Part shown: in pieces, positions 33,467 through 36,193 of the stretch
How the letters are laid out: each line of letters opens with the position of its first letter
Position numbering within the stretch: position 1 is the first letter of the stretch
Origin: Anaerolineales bacterium
GTDB lineage: Bacteria > Chloroflexota > Anaerolineae > Anaerolineales > Villigracilaceae
Assembly: GCA_020634895.1 (NCBI GenBank)
Contig: JACKAV010000015.1
Span: 1-36,193 of the forward strand
Length of the DNA stretch: 36,193 nucleotides
Reading direction: 5' to 3'
Notes under the pieces: generated by a model
Seen by the model: the letters and a program-made list of their open reading frames with translations, nothing else
The model's database searches: none
What the model was told of the DNA's origin: nothing
Position numbers and translations under genes: made by a program

Positions 33467-34486
33467 ATGACAACCACAATGTTAGAAGTCAATGAACTCT
33501 CAACCAAATACATCACCAGATTCCGGGAGGATGTTTATGCGGTTGACAAGGTCTCACTAAAGGTCGAAGAAGGAAAATCGCTTGGTATTGCAGGTGAATC
33601 AGGTTGCGGAAAATCGACATTGGCACTCAGTTTGATGGGATATTATTTCCCCCCGCTGCATTATACAAGCGGCGATATTATTATCAATGGGAAGAATATC
33701 TCCGGATTAAATCCGGATCATGTCCGCAAAACGATTCTGGGCAAGGAAATCGCCTATATTCCACAGGCGGCCATGAATGCCCTCAACCCCACCCGCAAGA
33801 TCATCCATTTCATTGAAGATGTCATCCTTGAACATGAAATGTATGTCAACAAAAAGGATATATACGAACGAGCCAAAAAACTGTTCGAAACATTGGGACT
33901 TCCGCCTGAGGTTCTTCAAAGATACCCTGTGGAACTTTCCGGCGGCATGAAGCAGCGCACAGTAATCGCCATCTCCGTTTTGCTCCTACCAAAAGTTCTG
34001 ATTGCAGATGAGCCATCTTCTGCGCTCGATGTCACGTCGCAAAAGATGGTCATCAAAATGCTGAAACACTTGATGGAAGCTGGTTTTATCAGTTCCATGA
34101 TCTTCATCACCCATGAACTTCCGCTTCTCTACAATGTGGTGGATGACATCATGGTAATGTATGCCGGTCAGATCGTGGAAAAGGGAACATCCCATGAAAT
34201 GGTATTTGACCCGATCCACCCATATTCCAAAGGGCTGATGGGGTCCATCATCGTCCCTGAAGAGGGATTGCGCGATGTCAAATTGACAGCCATCCCCGGT
34301 GTGCCGCCCAACCTTAAAAAACCACCAGCGGGCTGCCGATTCGCAGAGCGTTGTAAATTCGTTCGTCCGGAATGCCGCGTGATAAGTGTCCCTTATCGGG
34401 AAGCAGGCAACGGACGCGTGTATCGCTGCATAATCCCCGAAGCTGAATTACGGGAAGCTTACTCCCGTGAGGAGCGTACAAAATGA
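33467..34486 (+). CDS. ABC transporter ATPase, DppD/OppD-like
   Basis: This 339-residue ATPase has Walker A GESGCGKST (43-51), Q100 loop, signature LSGGMKQR (157-164), Walker B VLIADEP (D181-E182) and switch H216. The C-terminal oligopeptide-type domain has the cysteine cluster GCRFAERCKFVRPEC and a fourth cysteine in YRCIIP, as in DppD/OppD proteins. It powers import with the next gene product. The ATG is preceded by TAGGAGA, which overlaps the stop codon of the permease gene. Its last bases overlap the next start (ATGA). Confidence 0.94.
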   Translation: MTTTMLEVNELSTKYITRFREDVYAVDKVSLKVEEGKSLGIAGESGCGKSTLALSLMGYYFPPLHYTSGDIIINGKNISGLNPDHVRKTILGKEIAYIPQAAMNALNPTRKIIHFIEDVILEHEMYVNKKDIYERAKKLFETLGLPPEVLQRYPVELSGGMKQRTVIAISVLLLPKVLIADEPSSALDVTSQKMVIKMLKHLMEAGFISSMIFITHELPLLYNVVDDIMVMYAGQIVEKGTSHEMVFDPIHPYSKGLMGSIIVPEEGLRDVKLTAIPGVPPNLKKPPAGCRFAERCKFVRPECRVISVPYREAGNGRVYRCIIPEAELREAYSREERTK

Positions 34487-35295
34487 CCAGAGAGAAAAAA
34501 CTCTATCTGAGCGCCAAAGGCGTCACCAAAATATTTGGTTTGGGCCGCCAAAAAACACTTGCAGTAGATAATGTGGACATTGACCTTTATGAGGGTGAGG
34601 TTGTTTCCATCGTCGGCGAATCGGGCAGCGGCAAGACCACCCTTTCCAAGATCCTGCTCGGGCTTATTAGCCAAACCGAAGGCGAAATATTTTTTCAGGG
34701 TGTTAAACGCGATATCAATTCACACGCAAAAAAACGCGAATACTGGAAAAATATTCAAGCTATTTTCCAGGACCCGTTCTCTTCCTACAACATCTTCAAC
34801 AAGATCGATACCGTGTTGCTGGACTGTATCAACATGCGCGGCGGACGTTACTTCCCGCGTGAAAAGAAGATCGAGATGATGACGGAAGCCTGCAGCTTTG
34901 TGAACCTCAAATTCGAAGAGTTGACCAATAAATATCCCTTCGAACTTTCCGGCGGACAAATGCAGCGCCTCATGATCGCCCGCATCTTTTTACTCCAGCC
35001 AAAAATTCTCCTCGCTGACGAACCCACTTCAATGATCGACGCCTGCTCCCGCGCCACCATTCTGGACGAGTTGATGCACCTGCGCAAAGAGATCGGCATG
35101 ACCATCATCTTCATCACGCACGATATTGGGCTGGCATATTACGTCTCAGACAAGGTCTATATCATGGAAAAAGGCAGGTTCGTTGAAAGTGGTTCAGCAG
35201 ACGAGGTTATTCTGACTCCGCGTCACGATTATACAAAGCGTCTGCTTAGCGACGTGCCAAAGATCCACGAGGAGTGGGATCTCTCCACGGTGTAA
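34483..35295 (+). CDS. ABC transporter ATPase, DppF/OppF-like
   Basis: This 270-residue ATPase has Walker A GESGSGKT (45-52), signature LSGGQMQR (155-162), Walker B ILLADEP (D179-E180) and switch H213. It is shorter than typical OppF (about 300-330 residues) because the C-terminal cysteine domain is missing, and the D-loop reads SMID instead of the usual SALD. It starts inside the previous gene by a 4-bp ATGA overlap, indicating translational coupling, and pairs with the DppD-like subunit. Confidence 0.93.
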   Translation: MTREKKLYLSAKGVTKIFGLGRQKTLAVDNVDIDLYEGEVVSIVGESGSGKTTLSKILLGLISQTEGEIFFQGVKRDINSHAKKREYWKNIQAIFQDPFSSYNIFNKIDTVLLDCINMRGGRYFPREKKIEMMTEACSFVNLKFEELTNKYPFELSGGQMQRLMIARIFLLQPKILLADEPTSMIDACSRATILDELMHLRKEIGMTIIFITHDIGLAYYVSDKVYIMEKGRFVESGSADEVILTPRHDYTKRLLSDVPKIHEEWDLSTV

Positions 35296-35296
35296 A

Positions 35297-36148
35297 GTGA
35301 CCCAACGAAGGGCAAACCAACTTCTTGGTTTTCCAAAGGACGCACGGCTTCTCATCGTTAACACCGATGATTTTGGCATGTGCCACGCAGTGAACGAAGC
35401 GATTTTTACCGTGCTGCGACAGGGCATAGCCACATCTGCAACGATTATGGCTCCCTGCCCATGGGCATTGCACGCCGCGCAATTTCTCACCGCCCATCCT
35501 GAGATTTCCTTCGGGGTTCACCTCACAGTCATCTCCGAATGGTTGAACTACCGTTGGGATCCGCTTACACCAAGGGAAAAAATTCCCACCCTGGTTGAAA
35601 GCTTAGGCTACTTTTACACCTTTGACCAAATGCCCGAATTTTTGGCAAAGGTGAACCTGAGCGAACTCGAAACAGAATTCAGGGCACAGATCGAATGGGT
35701 GCTGGCTCAAGGGCTGAAACCCAGCCATCTCGACTGGCACTCCCTGCGTATCGATACACGCCCCGAAATATCAGACGTCATGCTCAAACTGGCAAGGGAA
35801 TATGGGCTGGCGCTGCGGGTAAGAGGCACAATTCAGATCGAAAAAGTGCAAGGCATGGGCTTGCCCGTAAACGATTTCGATTTTTTAGATAGTTACTTGA
35901 TTGATCCGCAAGACAAAACATCACGCTACATAGAACTTTTAAACGAACTGCCCGAAGGTTTAAGCGAATGGGCAGTTCACCCAGGGATTGCAAACCCCGA
36001 ACTGCTCACCATCGACCCGGGAGGCGCGCAAACCCGTCAGGCAGATTTTGACTTTCTGATGTCGCCGCAGGCAAAAGACGCCATCACAAGAGAAGGAATC
36101 ACGCTTCTCGATTATCGAACATTGCAAGACGTTTGGATGAGTAAATAA
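35297..36148 (+). CDS. ChbG/YdjC-family carbohydrate deacetylase
   Basis: This 283-residue protein has the family metal site: D24-D25 in NTDDFG, H75 in FGVHLTV and H144-D146-H148 in SHLDWHS, with a late histidine in EWAVHPG. ChbG removes an acetyl group from chitobiose and chitotriose; other members act on other N-acetylated sugars. The start is GTG at 35297, one base after the stop codon of the ATPase gene, so it is translationally coupled to the transporter. This strongly ties the imported substrate to sugars. An ATG-initiated start is not available nearby. Confidence 0.92.
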   Translation: MTQRRANQLLGFPKDARLLIVNTDDFGMCHAVNEAIFTVLRQGIATSATIMAPCPWALHAAQFLTAHPEISFGVHLTVISEWLNYRWDPLTPREKIPTLVESLGYFYTFDQMPEFLAKVNLSELETEFRAQIEWVLAQGLKPSHLDWHSLRIDTRPEISDVMLKLAREYGLALRVRGTIQIEKVQGMGLPVNDFDFLDSYLIDPQDKTSRYIELLNELPEGLSEWAVHPGIANPELLTIDPGGAQTRQADFDFLMSPQAKDAITREGITLLDYRTLQDVWMSK

Positions 36149-36193
36149 CTTACATACTCACCTTGCGTAGTTTGGCAAAAAAGTAGGTGTTTT

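Overview
The window looks like a chromosomal segment of a heterotrophic, probably anaerobic or facultative, member of the Chloroflexota (Anaerolineae-like). This is an inference from gene content. The signs are a very large MalT/LuxR-type regulator with an N-terminal extension, a lipoprotein binding protein with an Ala/Thr/Glu/Pro repeat linker after the lipobox, an F420-type luciferase-like oxidoreductase, many carbohydrate genes and several families of small palindromic intergenic repeats. No rRNA, tRNA, CRISPR array, transposase or phage gene was recognised.

Region 1 (1-8033) is a sugar-utilisation block. A GH2 beta-mannosidase-like gene runs off the left edge on the minus strand. Divergent from it is a plus-strand run: MFS sugar transporter, hexapeptide sugar O-acetyltransferase, aldo/keto reductase, GH3 beta-glucosidase and a zinc polyol/threonine-type dehydrogenase. 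None of the glycosidases shows an export signal, so they probably act on imported oligosaccharides. Region 2 (8140-9816) is one membrane GT39-type glycosyltransferase.

Region 3 (9946-13547, minus strand) has a TetR regulator, an alpha/beta hydrolase and a cytosolic PD40 beta-propeller protein in tight series, then a Gfo/Idh/MocA oxidoreductase beyond a repeat. The TetR gene has a perfect -10 box abutting its start codon and a 9+9 bp inverted repeat over the upstream promoter.

Region 4 (13659-24248, plus strand) is the most distinctive part. An AdhR/NmlR-type MerR regulator with Cys52 sits behind a textbook MerR promoter carrying a perfect 20-bp palindrome. It is followed by a long co-directional series: nucleotidyltransferase, aldo/keto reductase, NTF2-like protein, second aldo/keto reductase, two SDRs, a cupin, an LLM oxidoreductase, a zinc alcohol dehydrogenase, a DUF2255 protein, a DHA2-type MFS exporter and an EamA exporter, closed by a strong hairpin terminator. 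The cupin carries, at identical residue numbers, the metal ligands and pocket residues recalled for the manganese hydroxynitrile lyase of Granulicella tundricola. The working hypothesis is an aldehyde/carbonyl-stress regulon with an unexpected cyanohydrin- or aldehyde-handling cupin.

Region 5 (24382-36148) is a second oligosaccharide locus. A GH1 beta-glucosidase and a 997-residue MalT/LuxR regulator lie on the minus strand. Divergently transcribed is a complete Opp/Dpp-type ABC transporter (lipoprotein, two permeases, two ATPases) followed by a ChbG/YdjC deacetylase. The context suggests that the 'peptide' transporter imports beta-linked or N-acetylated oligosaccharides. The intergenic region holds a perfect 14-bp inverted repeat that straddles a consensus -10 box of the regulator gene.
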